This document shows, one piece after another, positions 51,087 through 61,233 of a stretch of 64,000 nucleotides of DNA. The notes under the pieces are model-generated. The model saw only the letters and a program-made list of their open reading frames with translations. It ran no database searches and had not been told where the DNA came from. The DNA comes from Flavobacteriaceae bacterium NBU2977 (GTDB taxonomy: Bacteria; Bacteroidota; Bacteroidia; Flavobacteriales; Flavobacteriaceae): contig JAIOUW010000001.1 of the NCBI GenBank assembly GCA_019931105.1, forward strand, positions 1,798,001-1,862,000, in the 5' to 3' direction. A program made the translations under genes and the position numbers. The stretch's first letter is position 1, and every line of letters starts with the position of its first letter.

Positions 51087-52577
51087 TTAGTCGTTTTTTG
51101 TTCTTAAAAGTTGTTCCAGTTCGTTTTTCCATTTTTCATAGGCCGATTTATAGGCCTGTATATCTTTCGAAGGCGCGAAGCCCATTACATAATCATTGTC
51201 GATTATCTGCTTTCCGAATGTGTCAAAATCACCTTTATGGAGTACACAGGCCCTTGCCGCGCCAATGGCCCCCGTAGTATTGTAAATTTCGATTTCCTGT
51301 CCGATAAGGGTTGCGATGGTATCCGAAAATATATCCGATCGGAAAAGATTATCGTTGCCTGCCCGTATGACCTGCGGTTTGATCCCATCGGTTTTCATGA
51401 TTTCCATGCCATAGACAAACGAGAAAGCGATTCCTTCCAAAGCCGCCCGACATAGATGCGCCTTATCATGGTTGTTCAAATTGATATTGGCCATTCGTGT
51501 ACCGATGGTTTTGTTGTTCAATACACGTTCGGCACCATTGCCAAAGGGATGAATCGTAACCCCATCTGAACCTACCGGAGCCGATGCTGCAAGCTCGTTC
51601 ATTTCTTCGTATGAAGCGACCTTCAGATTGTTCATGAGCCATCTGTACATAATGCCCGCCCCATTGATACAGGCCATTTTGCCGATGCGGGTATTTTTGA
51701 CGGTATAATTGACGTGGGCAAAATTATTGACCCGTGCACTTTCCTTGACCGAAAGGTTGTCGGTAATGGCGTACATGACCCCGGAAGTTCCTCCGGTCGC
51801 GGCCACTTCCCCGGGGTTGAAAACATTCAATGATAGCGCATTATTGGGCTGATCCCCGGCACGATATAAAATTGGCGTGCCCTCGGCAAGTCCCGATGCT
51901 GCAGCCCCTTCTTTCGAGACTTTTCCTTGAACGGAAAAAGTATCCTTGACTTCGGGGACCAGATCTTCGTCAATGCCATAATAGTCCAAAAGCCAATCGG
52001 CTATGGCGTTTTTTTTGAAATCCCAAAAAATACCCTCGGAAAGCCCTGAAATTGTGGAACAGATCGTATCGCTCAACTTATAGGCAACATAGTCGCCCGG
52101 GAGCATGAATTTGTATATGCGCTCGTATAGTTGAGGTTCATTTTCTTTGACCCATTTCAATTTGGAGGCGGTAAAATTTGCAGGGGAATTCAATAGTTGC
52201 TCCGCACACTTTGCGTTCCCCAGATCGTCAAATGCTTTCTGACCGACTTCCACTGCACGGCTATCGCACCAAATAATGGAATTGCGCAATGGTCTTCCAT
52301 CTTTGTCAACAACGACCAGACCGTGCATTTGATATGAAATTCCGATACCTGTTATTTTTTTCGGGTCGATATCATTTTCTGAAATCAGTCTTTTGGTGGC
52401 AGTGCAGATATGTTTCCACCAGTCATCGGGATGTTGTTCGGCCCAACCGTTCTGAACGGCGATCATGCCCATCTCTACATTGGGCTCGTTAATTACGGAA
52501 ACACTTTTGCCGGTTGCCGTTTCCACCAATGCCGCCTTTATTGACGAGCTGCCCAAATCATAACCGATGGAATACAT
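51087..52577 (-). CDS. xylB: Xylulokinase (FGGY family)
   Basis: A 496-residue sugar kinase. The N-terminal phosphate-binding loop is [14 protein letters not shown]. The substrate region is [18 protein letters not shown] with SIIWCDSRA, and the C-terminal ATP-site segment is [18 protein letters not shown]. It phosphorylates D-xylulose to feed the pentose phosphate pathway. The first gene of xylBA, it is divergent from a LacI-type regulator across a 310-base region with a small palindrome. The adjacent xylA makes xylulose the most likely substrate within the FGGY family. Confidence 0.94.
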   Translation of the reverse strand: MYSIGYDLGSSSIKAALVETATGKSVSVINEPNVEMGMIAVQNGWAEQHPDDWWKHICTATKRLISENDIDPKKITGIGISYQMHGLVVVDKDGRPLRNSIIWCDSRAVEVGQKAFDDLGNAKCAEQLLNSPANFTASKLKWVKENEPQLYERIYKFMLPGDYVAYKLSDTICSTISGLSEGIFWDFKKNAIADWLLDYYGIDEDLVPEVKDTFSVQGKVSKEGAAASGLAEGTPILYRAGDQPNNALSLNVFNPGEVAATGGTSGVMYAITDNLSVKESARVNNFAHVNYTVKNTRIGKMACINGAGIMYRWLMNNLKVASYEEMNELAASAPVGSDGVTIHPFGNGAERVLNNKTIGTRMANINLNNHDKAHLCRAALEGIAFSFVYGMEIMKTDGIKPQVIRAGNDNLFRSDIFSDTIATLIGQEIEIYNTTGAIGAARACVLHKGDFDTFGKQIIDNDYVMGFAPSKDIQAYKSAYEKWKNELEQLLRTKND

Positions 52578-52887
52578 AGAATGGAAGAATTAGAAAGGTC
52601 AAGATATTGTTTTTAGACCGATGATACAAACACAAAACTTTCCAATTTCAATTAAATTCGGTCATGAATTTATGTATGTTTAGATTAACTTTGGCCTTGA
52701 ACCTTGGGTTTTTTGATGGGTTCATTTTTTAGTAAAAAACTTTAGGGCCCTGAAAGGCCTTATGAAATATTCGAGTAAAACGCACATATGCGTATCGTTG
52801 AATCAAAGCTTTAATTTCATTGAATTTTAATTAATGCCTAAAGTCTATTAATGCGGCATAATTAATTTAGAATATCCTCGCTAAAAA
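52578..52887. other. Divergent regulatory region between xylB and lacI-type gene
   Basis: 310 bases with no acceptable ORF, AT-rich toward the regulator gene. It must hold the promoters of xylBA and of the LacI/pgmB unit. I found no perfect TAnnTTTG box on either strand. The only clear symmetric site is ACGCA-CATA-TGCGT at 52780-52793. Confidence 0.5.
52780..52793. promoter_or_regulatory. Candidate operator palindrome for the LacI-family regulator
   Basis: ACGCA, CATA, TGCGT: five-base arms are perfect inverted complements. It is followed closely by AAAGCTTT (52806-52813), another palindrome. LacI-family proteins bind even-length palindromes often near their own gene. No second copy was seen upstream of 54893, so this is a weak candidate. 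Confidence 0.3.
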
Positions 52888-53922
52888 GTGAAAAAAAAAA
52901 TCACACTAAAACATATTGCCCGCGAACTGGAAGTTTCTGTTTCGACCGTATCAAAGGCGTTGAGAAATAGTGACGAGATCGGCAGGGATACCAAGGAGAA
53001 AGTTCAAGCCTTTGCTAGACTTTACAACTATAAGCCGAACAACATTGCCATTAGCCTCAAGAATAAGCAGACCAAGAATATCGGGGTAATCATCCCGAAT
53101 ATTGTCCACCACTTTTTTACTACTGTTTTTAGGGGAATCGAGAAATATGCGAGCGATAGGGGATATAACGTAATCGTATGTGTTTCAGATGAATCGTTCG
53201 ATAAAGAGGTGATCAACATGGAAATGCTGGCCAACGGAAGCGTTGACGGTTTTATAATGGCCCTATCGGGTGCAACACAGCGACAGAACGATTTCAATCA
53301 CATTACAGAGGTGATGGGGCAAGGAATCCCGGTCGTTCTTTTTGATAGGGTCACAGATCAAGTAAATTGTGATAAGGTCGTCATCAATGATAGGCAGATT
53401 GCCTATGAGGCCGTCCTTAAATTCTTGGCGAATGGTAGGGAACGTATCGCCCTCGTTACGAACGAGAGCTATTTCAATGTGAGTGAAGAGCGTGCAAACG
53501 GTTACATAGACGCTTTGAAAGACAATGGCCGTACTATTAATGAAAACTTGATTTTGACATTGGCCTATGATCATATCGATGAGAACGTTATTACAGGTTT
53601 TTTTGAGAGAGAGCAAATAGATGCGGTGCTGTGCGTTAATGAAATATTCGCTGTATGTTGCATGGGAATTGCCCAAAAACTTGGTTACAAGGTGCCTGAG
53701 GATATAGCCTTTATCGGCTTTACCGACGGAATATTGTCCAGGCACTCGCGGCCTTCATTGACCACCGTGGCACAACACGGCGAACAAATGGGCGAGATGG
53801 CCGCCAAACTATTGATAGAAAAAATTGAGAAAGAGATCAATGATGAAGATATGGAACAAGAGACTTATCGAACCGAGATTATTAAGGCTACAATTATGGA
53901 GAGAGATTCAACCGATAACTGA
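52888..53922 (+). CDS. LacI-family transcriptional regulator
   Basis: 344 residues with a GTG start at 52888; the preceding region gives no ATG in frame near the helix-turn-helix. The DNA-binding domain is KITLKHIARELEVSVSTVSK at the N-terminus, followed by the hinge PNNIAISLKNKQTKNIGVII and a periplasmic-binding-protein-like sugar domain (LFDRVTDQVNCDKVVINDRQ). It is followed 20 bases later by pgmB and then GH65 and GH13 genes, so it likely senses maltose or maltodextrins. It is also divergent from xylBA, and control of that operon cannot be excluded. Confidence 0.93.
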   Translation: MKKKITLKHIARELEVSVSTVSKALRNSDEIGRDTKEKVQAFARLYNYKPNNIAISLKNKQTKNIGVIIPNIVHHFFTTVFRGIEKYASDRGYNVIVCVSDESFDKEVINMEMLANGSVDGFIMALSGATQRQNDFNHITEVMGQGIPVVLFDRVTDQVNCDKVVINDRQIAYEAVLKFLANGRERIALVTNESYFNVSEERANGYIDALKDNGRTINENLILTLAYDHIDENVITGFFEREQIDAVLCVNEIFAVCCMGIAQKLGYKVPEDIAFIGFTDGILSRHSRPSLTTVAQHGEQMGEMAAKLLIEKIEKEINDEDMEQETYRTEIIKATIMERDSTDN

Positions 53923-53942
53923 TTAATAAATAGATTGTAAGA

Positions 53943-54599
53943 ATGAACAAAACCGGATTTATATTCGATTTAGACGGTGTAATCGTCGATACCGCCAAAT
54001 ATCATTATTTAGCCTGGAAAAAATTGGCGGACGAATTAGGTGTTGAATTTACTGAAGAAGACAACGAACGCTTCAAAGGGGTAAGCCGTAAAAGATGTCT
54101 TGAGATTTTATTGGAAATGGGGCATATCGATGCCACACAACAACAGATCGATGCTTGGTTGTTCGAAAAAAATGAAGATTATCTATCTTATATTGACCGA
54201 ATGGATGAATCCGAGATATTGCCCGATGTGCCAAAAGTTCTCGATTACCTAAAAAGAAAAAAAATACCTATGGCTCTCGGATCTGCAAGTAAGAACGCCG
54301 AACCCATTCTACAAAAAGTAAGCTTATTATCGTATTTTGATACGATTGTCGACGGCAATTTGGTGACAAGGGCAAAACCGGATCCAGAAGTGTTCTTGAT
54401 AGCAGGAAAAAATTTGGGGGTCGAGCTTGAAAACTGTGTTGTCTTCGAAGATGCCTTGGCCGGAATAGAAGCGGCCAACACTGCAGGAATGACCAGCATA
54501 GGAATTGGAGACCCCGCTGTCTTGCTCCAGGCAAAGTACAATTTTACCGATTTTACCCAAATCGATTTCGAATTTCTAGATTCATTGATCGATAGGTAA
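53943..54599 (+). CDS. pgmB: Beta-phosphoglucomutase
   Basis: A 218-residue HAD-superfamily enzyme. The nucleophile motif is FDLDGVIVDTA at residues 8-18, with the cap domain starting YHYLAWKKLADELGV. LGSASKNAEPIL holds the HAD motif II Ser, RAKPDPEVFLIA motif III Lys and VFEDALAGIEAA motif IV acids. It converts beta-glucose-1-phosphate to glucose-6-phosphate. This is exactly the product released by the GH65 phosphorylase encoded next (293 bases downstream), so the two act in one route for maltose use. It is probably cotranscribed with the LacI-type gene. Confidence 0.95.
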   Translation: MNKTGFIFDLDGVIVDTAKYHYLAWKKLADELGVEFTEEDNERFKGVSRKRCLEILLEMGHIDATQQQIDAWLFEKNEDYLSYIDRMDESEILPDVPKVLDYLKRKKIPMALGSASKNAEPILQKVSLLSYFDTIVDGNLVTRAKPDPEVFLIAGKNLGVELENCVVFEDALAGIEAANTAGMTSIGIGDPAVLLQAKYNFTDFTQIDFEFLDSLIDR

Positions 54600-54892
54600 A
54601 TACAGAATTTAATGATTTTCGACTCTTTTTGCTCACAATCAATAAAATGTGGACTTGAAAACTAAGAATGGAACCAAAGAGTACAATTAATATGGGATTC
54701 ATTGCCAATCGCAGATCGGTTGGGGGCGCTACTGACAGAAATTAAATCATAGATTTCCCAATTTTATTGTATTGGGTTCCGCTAACTTTTTTTGGTAAAA
54801 ATTCCATAAAAGAACTAAGTTTAAGAATTAAATCAAGAAACTGAAAATATCAGATCGATAATCCGGTTATAAAACATTAAACACAGTGATCT
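54600..54892. other. Intergenic region before GH65 gene
   Basis: 293 bases, AT-rich in the last half. I see no ORF and no full -7 box. CCAATCGCAGATCGGTTGG at about 54702-54720 is an imperfect palindrome that could be a regulator site, weakly supported. Confidence 0.35.
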
Positions 54893-57208
54893 ATGAATCA
54901 AGACTATATCAAACCTGACGAATGGTCTATCATTGAAGAGGGCTTTGACAAAGAAAATGTAAAATCTTCCGAAAGTATTTTTAGTATTGGCAACGGCGCC
55001 ATGGGGCAACGGGCCAATTTTGAAGAACAATATTCAGGGGATACTTTTCAAGGCAGTTATATCGCAGGGGTCTACTATCCTGATAAGACCCGGGTAGGGT
55101 GGTGGAAAAATGGTTACCCCGAATATTTTGCGAAGGTATTGAACGCACCCAACTGGATCGGCATCAACGTTCTGGTCAACGGTGAACCGTTAGATTTGAA
55201 TACTTGTAAGAAAGTCGACGGTTTTCGAAGGGAACTCAATATGAAAGAAGGCTGGTACCAACGAAAATTCAGGGCCGTTACCCCAAATGACATAAAATTG
55301 GACGTGAACGTAACCCGTTTTCTTAGTTTGGATATCGATGAGGTCGGGGCCATAAAATATGAAATCATTCCTCTTGATTCGGATTCCGAAATAACTTTCA
55401 TTCCTTATTTAGATAGTGGCATTACTAATGAAGATACCAATTGGGACGATAAATTCTGGAATACTACCAACGTACGGTCAGAAGGTGCTCAGGCCTTTAT
55501 CGAGTCACATACGTTAAAGACGAACTTCGGCGTATGTACTTTTATGGAATCCCGTTTGTTCTTGCAAGATAGAATGGTCGAAGAAGAGATCTCCGAAGAA
55601 CAAAAAGAGCTATGGGTTGGGCATCGATATACGCTGAAAGTAGGGAAAGGACAGACCGCCACACTTCATAAATTCGGGGGCTATACAGTTTCCAGAAACC
55701 ATAAGTCAACCGAATTGGTCGATGCGGCAAAAAAAGTATTGCAGAAGGCGACCGACATTGGTTTTGATGAATTGCTGGCTAAACAGAAAGCGTCTTGGGG
55801 CAAGATTTGGGATATGAGCGATATCACCATTGAAGGCGATACCAAGGCGCAACAGGGTATACGGTTCAATATCTTTCATTTGAACCAGACCTACTTGGGC
55901 AGGGATTCCAGATTGAACATCGGCCCCAAAGGCTTTACAGGTGAAAAATATGGAGGCAGCACCTATTGGGATACCGAGGCCTATTGCATTCCGTTCTACA
56001 TGGCGACCAAAGACCAAAAAGTCGCCAGGAATTTGTTGAAATACAGGTACAACCACTTAGAAAAGGCCATTGAAAATGCTCAGAAGCTGGGCTTTTCGAA
56101 CGGTGCCGCACTATATCCCATGGTGACCATGAACGGTGAGGAGTGCCATAACGAATGGGAAATCACCTTTGAGGAAATACACCGCAACGGCGCCATCGCC
56201 TTCGCTATCTATAATTATTATCGATATACCGGCGACTATACTTATATTCCTGAAATGGGGCTAGAGGTATTAATAGGTATTTCAAGGTTCTGGCACCAAA
56301 GGGCGACCTTTTCGCAACAAAAAGAGAAATACGTTATTCTGGGCGTTACCGGGCCGAACGAGTATGAGAACAATGTCAACAACAATTGGTATACCAATTA
56401 TTTGGCCAAATGGTGCATTAATTTCACTGTTGAACAATTGAATAAGGTCAAAGATGGATATCCAGATGATTATAAAAGAATCGTAGGCCTGACCAAATTG
56501 AACGATCGTGAAATAGGACAATGGCAAAAAGTGGCGGACAATCTATATTTTCCATACTCAAAGGAGAAGGAGGTTTACCTGCAACAAGACGGATTTTTGG
56601 ACAAAGAATTGATTACCGTTGCCGATCTGCCAAAATCACAAAGGCCTATCAACCAGAAATGGAGTTGGGATCGTATTTTACGATCGCCCTATATCAAGCA
56701 GGCCGATACACTGCAAGGTTTTTATTTGTTCGAATCCGATTTCACACTTGACGAACTGGAACGGCATTTCGATTTCTATGAGCCCTTTACCGTACATGAA
56801 TCTTCATTGTCGCCCTGTGTTCACAGTATTCAGGCCGCCAAATTGAATCGAATGGAACAGGCCTACCAGTTCTACCTGCGCACCTCGCGATTAGATTTGG
56901 ACGATTACAACAAAGAGGTCGAAGAAGGCCTTCATATCACTTCGATGGCCGGCACATGGATGAGTATTGTCGAAGGTTTTGCGGGTATGCGCGTCATCGA
57001 TGATAAACTTTCGTTCGTTCCGAGAATACCAAAACAATGGAAAGGGTATTCGTTCAAGATCAATTTCAGAAAGAGAATACTAAAGGTAATCGTTAGTAGT
57101 GGGCAAACCCGGTTCGAATTGGACGGTAAGGAAGAAATCTCGATTCGTGTCAACGGTAAACGGGTCGTTGTTTCTCCGGATCATCCAGCGGTGGTCAAAG
57201 TAGAATAG
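54893..57208 (+). CDS. GH65 glycoside phosphorylase, probably maltose phosphorylase
   Basis: 771 residues, the usual length. There is an N-terminal super-sandwich domain (about 1-270), then the (alpha/alpha)6 catalytic barrel with KYGGSTYWDTEAYCIPFYM and the catalytic-acid region EECHNEWEITFEEIHRN (the acid is expected within NEWE, 420-423). GVTGPNEYENNVNNNWYTN follows, then a small C-terminal beta domain. It has no signal peptide, so it is cytoplasmic. It phosphorolyses an alpha-glucoside to beta-glucose-1-phosphate and glucose. Pairing with pgmB and a GH13 enzyme favours maltose; trehalose, kojibiose and nigerose phosphorylases belong to the same family and are not strictly excluded. Confidence 0.93.
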   Translation: MNQDYIKPDEWSIIEEGFDKENVKSSESIFSIGNGAMGQRANFEEQYSGDTFQGSYIAGVYYPDKTRVGWWKNGYPEYFAKVLNAPNWIGINVLVNGEPLDLNTCKKVDGFRRELNMKEGWYQRKFRAVTPNDIKLDVNVTRFLSLDIDEVGAIKYEIIPLDSDSEITFIPYLDSGITNEDTNWDDKFWNTTNVRSEGAQAFIESHTLKTNFGVCTFMESRLFLQDRMVEEEISEEQKELWVGHRYTLKVGKGQTATLHKFGGYTVSRNHKSTELVDAAKKVLQKATDIGFDELLAKQKASWGKIWDMSDITIEGDTKAQQGIRFNIFHLNQTYLGRDSRLNIGPKGFTGEKYGGSTYWDTEAYCIPFYMATKDQKVARNLLKYRYNHLEKAIENAQKLGFSNGAALYPMVTMNGEECHNEWEITFEEIHRNGAIAFAIYNYYRYTGDYTYIPEMGLEVLIGISRFWHQRATFSQQKEKYVILGVTGPNEYENNVNNNWYTNYLAKWCINFTVEQLNKVKDGYPDDYKRIVGLTKLNDREIGQWQKVADNLYFPYSKEKEVYLQQDGFLDKELITVADLPKSQRPINQKWSWDRILRSPYIKQADTLQGFYLFESDFTLDELERHFDFYEPFTVHESSLSPCVHSIQAAKLNRMEQAYQFYLRTSRLDLDDYNKEVEEGLHITSMAGTWMSIVEGFAGMRVIDDKLSFVPRIPKQWKGYSFKINFRKRILKVIVSSGQTRFELDGKEEISIRVNGKRVVVSPDHPAVVKVE

Positions 57209-57264
57209 CAGAGGTATGCCATTGATCATGATCTGTTGAAAGATCCCGAAATTAACAAAGTGCC

Positions 57265-59130
57265 ATGAACAAATATTCGATTTTATCATTGCTGTTGATT
57301 TTTGGATGCGCACCGAATATAAAAGAAACTGAGAATATGGGGTCGTTTGACAAAAAGGGCAATAAGAAAGAGGTCGTATATCAAGTTTTTACCAGACTCT
57401 TTGGCAATACTAATACTACTAACAAACCTTGGGGTACCATCGAAGAAAATGGTGTGGGCAAGTTTTCGGATTTCAATGAAAAAGCGTTGAAGGAAATCAA
57501 AGACTTGGGCGTCACCCATATTTGGTATACCGGTGTTCCGCACCATGCTTTGGTAACCGACTATACCGAATACGGTATTTCAAACGACGACCCCGATGTA
57601 GTCAAAGGTCGTGCAGGATCACCATATGCGGTGAAAGACTATTATAATGTGAATCCGGATCTTGCAGACGATCCTGAAAAGAGGTTGGAAGAATTCAAGG
57701 CGCTGGTCCATAGAACACATGGGGCCGGACTCAAACTGCTGATCGATATCGTGCCCAACCATGTCGCACGCAATTATGAAGGAAAATCGACACCCGTAGG
57801 TTCCGAACCGTTTGGCGTTTCTGATGATGTTGCGGTCGAATTTGATCGGAACAATGATTTCTATTATGTGCCCGGAGTTCCGTTTCAGGTACCTGAATGG
57901 CATAATGGTTACCTCCCTTTGGGCGGAGAACCCAATGCTATGGCAGATGGAAAAGTTAACGAAGTACCTGCCAAATGGACCGGAAACGGATCGCGCTCTC
58001 CCCGGCCCGATATGAACGATTGGTATGAGACGGTCAAGATTAACTACGGTGTGCGCCCAGATGGATCCTATGATTTTGATATGCTTCCCGAAGATTTCGA
58101 TACTAAGGATTATAAGGAACATCATGCCTTTTGGTCCGATAAAGATGTACCGAAGTCATGGAAAAAATTTAAGGATATTGCGCTCTACTGGTTGCAAATC
58201 GGCGTTGATGGTTTTCGGTTCGATATGGCAGAGATGGTACCCGTGGAGTTTTGGAGCTACATGAATTCCCATATCAAAATGAAGAATCCGGATGCTTTTC
58301 TGTTGGCCGAGGTCTACAACCCTGGTTTGTATCGGGACTATATTCGAAAGGGAAAAATGGACTACCTGTATGACAAGGTAGAGCTTTATGATAGTTTGAA
58401 ACATATCATGCAGGGACATGGGTGGACGGACCATATTCCCAAAGTTCAGCAGGGTTTGCAAGATATCGAACATCACATGCTACACTTTTTGGAGAACCAT
58501 GACGAACAGCGGATCGCCAGTCCCGATTTTGCGGGTGACGCTCAAAAAGGCAAACCGGCAATGGTTGTTTCGGCAACCATAAGTACTTCGCCCACCATGA
58601 TATATTTTGGTCAAGAAGTAGGGGAGCCGGCTAAGGAGCGTGCAGGATTCGGTAGTCCGACACGAACCTCGATCTTTGACTATGTAGGGGTGCCAAACCA
58701 TCAAAGATGGGTAAACGACAAAAAGTTCGATGGTGCGCTATTAAGCGAGGAAGAAACAGATTTACGTGATTTCTACAAGCGACTTTTGAATTTTACCATA
58801 TCGAGCGATGCATTGATGGGCGACTATCAAGACATACATTATTACAATCGTGAACATACTGAAAACTATGACCACAGGGTATTGTCTTTCGTGAGATGGT
58901 CCGAGAAGGAAAAATTGATCGTAATTTCCAATTTTGATGCCGAAAGGCATTATGGGTTTGAACTTAAGATTCCCAAAGATGTAATACAAAAATGGAAATT
59001 GGAAGATGGGGATTACGAATGCACCGATATGCTATATGGAAGCATGGCGCGGTTAAGAGTTGAACAGGGTATGGGTAAGATCAATGTGGGGTTAAATCCG
59101 TTGGAATCTTTTATTTTTGCCCTTAACTAA
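57265..59130 (+). CDS. GH13 alpha-amylase-family lipoprotein
   Basis: 621 residues. The lipobox LLIFGC gives lipidated Cys15, so the enzyme is exported and membrane-anchored. All four GH13 regions are visible: DIVPNHVA (I), GFRFDMAEM with nucleophile D320 (II), LLAEVYN with acid E349 (III), and FLENHDEQR with D413 (IV). A C-terminal beta domain ends LNPLESFIFALN. It may cleave starch-like glucans or cyclodextrins to maltose at the outer surface or periplasm, supplying the phosphorylase. It lies 56 bases after the GH65 gene. The exact specificity (alpha-amylase, neopullulanase or other) is not readable. Confidence 0.92.
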   Translation: MNKYSILSLLLIFGCAPNIKETENMGSFDKKGNKKEVVYQVFTRLFGNTNTTNKPWGTIEENGVGKFSDFNEKALKEIKDLGVTHIWYTGVPHHALVTDYTEYGISNDDPDVVKGRAGSPYAVKDYYNVNPDLADDPEKRLEEFKALVHRTHGAGLKLLIDIVPNHVARNYEGKSTPVGSEPFGVSDDVAVEFDRNNDFYYVPGVPFQVPEWHNGYLPLGGEPNAMADGKVNEVPAKWTGNGSRSPRPDMNDWYETVKINYGVRPDGSYDFDMLPEDFDTKDYKEHHAFWSDKDVPKSWKKFKDIALYWLQIGVDGFRFDMAEMVPVEFWSYMNSHIKMKNPDAFLLAEVYNPGLYRDYIRKGKMDYLYDKVELYDSLKHIMQGHGWTDHIPKVQQGLQDIEHHMLHFLENHDEQRIASPDFAGDAQKGKPAMVVSATISTSPTMIYFGQEVGEPAKERAGFGSPTRTSIFDYVGVPNHQRWVNDKKFDGALLSEEETDLRDFYKRLLNFTISSDALMGDYQDIHYYNREHTENYDHRVLSFVRWSEKEKLIVISNFDAERHYGFELKIPKDVIQKWKLEDGDYECTDMLYGSMARLRVEQGMGKINVGLNPLESFIFALN

Positions 59131-59143
59131 ACCTGAAACGGTC

Positions 59144-59887
59144 ATGAGGATTATTTGCGTTGTCACACTTGTGATTCTTACTTTTTCGAGTTGTACTATG
59201 AAAGAACCATTGGTTATAGGGCATCGAGGTGCAATGGGCCACGAGACGGAAAACACCTTGGCATCCATCCAAAAAGCATTAGATCTCGGGGTCGATATGA
59301 TCGAGATCGATGTTTTTAAGATTAAAAGCGGGGAAATCGTGGTGTTTCACGATGAACGGCTCGAACGCCTATCCAATGCAGGTGGGCGAATCGAGGAATA
59401 CAACATATTTGAGCTTAATAAAGTGACGCTCGACGGCAATCATCGTATACCGATGTTACAAGACGTTCTTAAATTGATCGATAATAAGGTGCGCCTAAAT
59501 ATCGAGCTAAAAGGTTCCGATACCGCCGACAGGGTCAATTTCATCGTCAATTATTACGTAAAAGAGAAAGGGTGGCAATTGGACAATTTCTTGATTTCTA
59601 GTTTTAAATGGGATGAGCTCAAGGCCATTAGGGAACTTAACCCCACAATACCTATTGCGGTACTCACCGAAGATGACCCTATAAAAGCGCTATCAATTGC
59701 AAAAGACCTCAATGCCGAAGCGATCAACCCCAACTTTAATAAATTGAACCTTGAGGTCGTGGATAAAATAAAAAGTGAGGGTCTTAAAGTCTATACTTGG
59801 ACGGTCAATGATTCGACTGATATAAGGGCCATGAAAGACCTTAAAGTCGATGGTATTATCACGAACTTTCCAGAACGTGTTCGTTAA
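59144..59887 (+). CDS. Glycerophosphodiester phosphodiesterase lipoprotein
   Basis: 247 residues from the ATG at 59144; a start at 59117 would lie inside the GH13 gene and break the signal peptide. The lipobox is LTFSSC. The GDPD active site is clear: GHRGAMGHETENTLASI, then IEIDVF and VVFHDERLERL, and the late YTWTVND. It hydrolyses glycerophosphodiesters to glycerol-3-phosphate plus an alcohol, in the periplasm or at the surface. It starts 13 bases after the GH13 stop and its own stop overlaps the next ATG (TAATG). Cotranscription with the sugar genes is likely, but a functional link is unclear. Confidence 0.92.
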   Translation: MRIICVVTLVILTFSSCTMKEPLVIGHRGAMGHETENTLASIQKALDLGVDMIEIDVFKIKSGEIVVFHDERLERLSNAGGRIEEYNIFELNKVTLDGNHRIPMLQDVLKLIDNKVRLNIELKGSDTADRVNFIVNYYVKEKGWQLDNFLISSFKWDELKAIRELNPTIPIAVLTEDDPIKALSIAKDLNAEAINPNFNKLNLEVVDKIKSEGLKVYTWTVNDSTDIRAMKDLKVDGIITNFPERVR

Positions 59888-61176
59888 TGTACGATGTCAT
59901 CATTGTTGGCGGGGGAGCTGCAGGCTTTTATGCGGCAATTCATATGGCCGAGGCCAATAAAGATCTTAGAATTGCCATTCTTGAACGTGGTAAGGAAGTG
60001 CTTTCCAAAGTCAGAATTTCAGGTGGTGGCCGATGCAACGTTACCCACGGTGAATTTGACCCGTCTGAATTGGTAAAAAACTATCCTCGTGGCGAAAAAG
60101 AACTTCTCGGACCTTTCCATACCCATGGCAGTGGTGATACGGTCGCTTTTTTTGAAGAAAAGGGTGTTCCTTTGAAAGTAGAGGAAGACGGTCGCATGTT
60201 TCCCAAATCGAATACTTCACGTACCATTATCGAGTTTTTTGTTAAGGAAGCCGAGAGACTGGGAATTAAGGTTTATCGGCATAGTACGGTAACGGATTTT
60301 CGCTGTATACCTGCTAAAACCACGGACAAAAAGGACTGTCATTGGCATGTTACAACGATCAAAGGAGAATATGAGGCAAATAAACTTTTAATTGCCACGG
60401 GAAGTAGTACCAAGATATGGAATTCTTTGAGGGATCAGGGGCATACTATCGTTGCTCCCGTACCGTCGTTGTTCACCTTCAACATCGATGATGATAGGAT
60501 CAAAGGAATTCCCGGCCTGAGTACGAACGTCATAGTTGAAGTGCTGGCAAGGAAAACCTTTAGCCCCAAGATAACGATCAAATTACGTAGTTCGGTTTCT
60601 GATGAACCTTTACTTCGGTCAGAAGGTCCGGTTTTGATAACACATTGGGGCATGAGCGGCCCCGCTATTTTAAAGTTATCTTCATGGGGCGCAATCACAT
60701 TGAACGAACTTGGGTACCGGTTCAGGATTCGGATCAATTGGCTCCCGCAATTTCATACGGGTGCCGTTCTTCCCTTCTTGAAAGAAGTGCGTGAGGTCGA
60801 AGCTAAAAAAACTGTTTTAAGAACAAAAGCCGTTGACATACCTCGACGCTTGTGGTCGAATTTGGTCAGGGCGGCCGTTATTCCCAAAGACCTGAAGTGG
60901 GCTGAAATAACCAAGGTACAGCTCCAAAATCTGGCCGATCAATTGACCCGGTGCGAATTTAGTGTTGATGGAAAGAGTACTTTTAAGGAAGAGTTTGTGA
61001 CAGCCGGCGGGGTCGATCTAAAAGAAATCGATTTCAAGACCATGCAGAGCAAACTGTTGCCTAACTTGTATTTCGCCGGTGAGGTCATCAATGTTGATGC
61101 CATTACGGGGGGTTTCAATTTTCAAAACGCCTGGACTGGAGGATATATTGCGGCGCAGGCCATCGCAGGAGATTGA
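59887..61176 (+). CDS. BaiN/HI0933-family NAD(P)/FAD-dependent oxidoreductase
   Basis: A 429-residue flavoprotein. The N-terminal FAD fold is YDVIIVGGGAAGFYAAIHMA, followed by the family's KVRISGGGRCNVTH block and FEEKGVPLKVEEDGRMFPKS. It ends with TAGGVDLKEIDFKTM and GEVINVDAITGGFNFQNAW. Relatives are often annotated as aminoacetone oxidase or BaiN-like flavoproteins, but a physiological role is rarely established. Its ATG overlaps the GDPD stop (TAATG), so translation is coupled. An independent promoter follows for the mevalonate genes. Confidence 0.92.
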   Translation: MYDVIIVGGGAAGFYAAIHMAEANKDLRIAILERGKEVLSKVRISGGGRCNVTHGEFDPSELVKNYPRGEKELLGPFHTHGSGDTVAFFEEKGVPLKVEEDGRMFPKSNTSRTIIEFFVKEAERLGIKVYRHSTVTDFRCIPAKTTDKKDCHWHVTTIKGEYEANKLLIATGSSTKIWNSLRDQGHTIVAPVPSLFTFNIDDDRIKGIPGLSTNVIVEVLARKTFSPKITIKLRSSVSDEPLLRSEGPVLITHWGMSGPAILKLSSWGAITLNELGYRFRIRINWLPQFHTGAVLPFLKEVREVEAKKTVLRTKAVDIPRRLWSNLVRAAVIPKDLKWAEITKVQLQNLADQLTRCEFSVDGKSTFKEEFVTAGGVDLKEIDFKTMQSKLLPNLYFAGEVINVDAITGGFNFQNAWTGGYIAAQAIAGD

Positions 61177-61189
61177 TCAGATCTATAAC

Positions 61190-61218
61190 TTTGTTAAATC
61201 TCTTAAAACCTATCTTTG
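61190..61218 (+). promoter_or_regulatory. Bacteroidota-type promoter of the mevalonate operon
   Basis: TTTG at 61190-61193, seventeen bases, then TATCTTTG at 61211-61218: the best consensus match in the window. Transcription would start about 61225, leaving a leader of about nine bases before the ATG at 61234. That favours this ATG over the TTG at 61216, which lies inside the -7 box. Confidence 0.8.
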
Positions 61219-61233
61219 CACAAATTGAAATTC

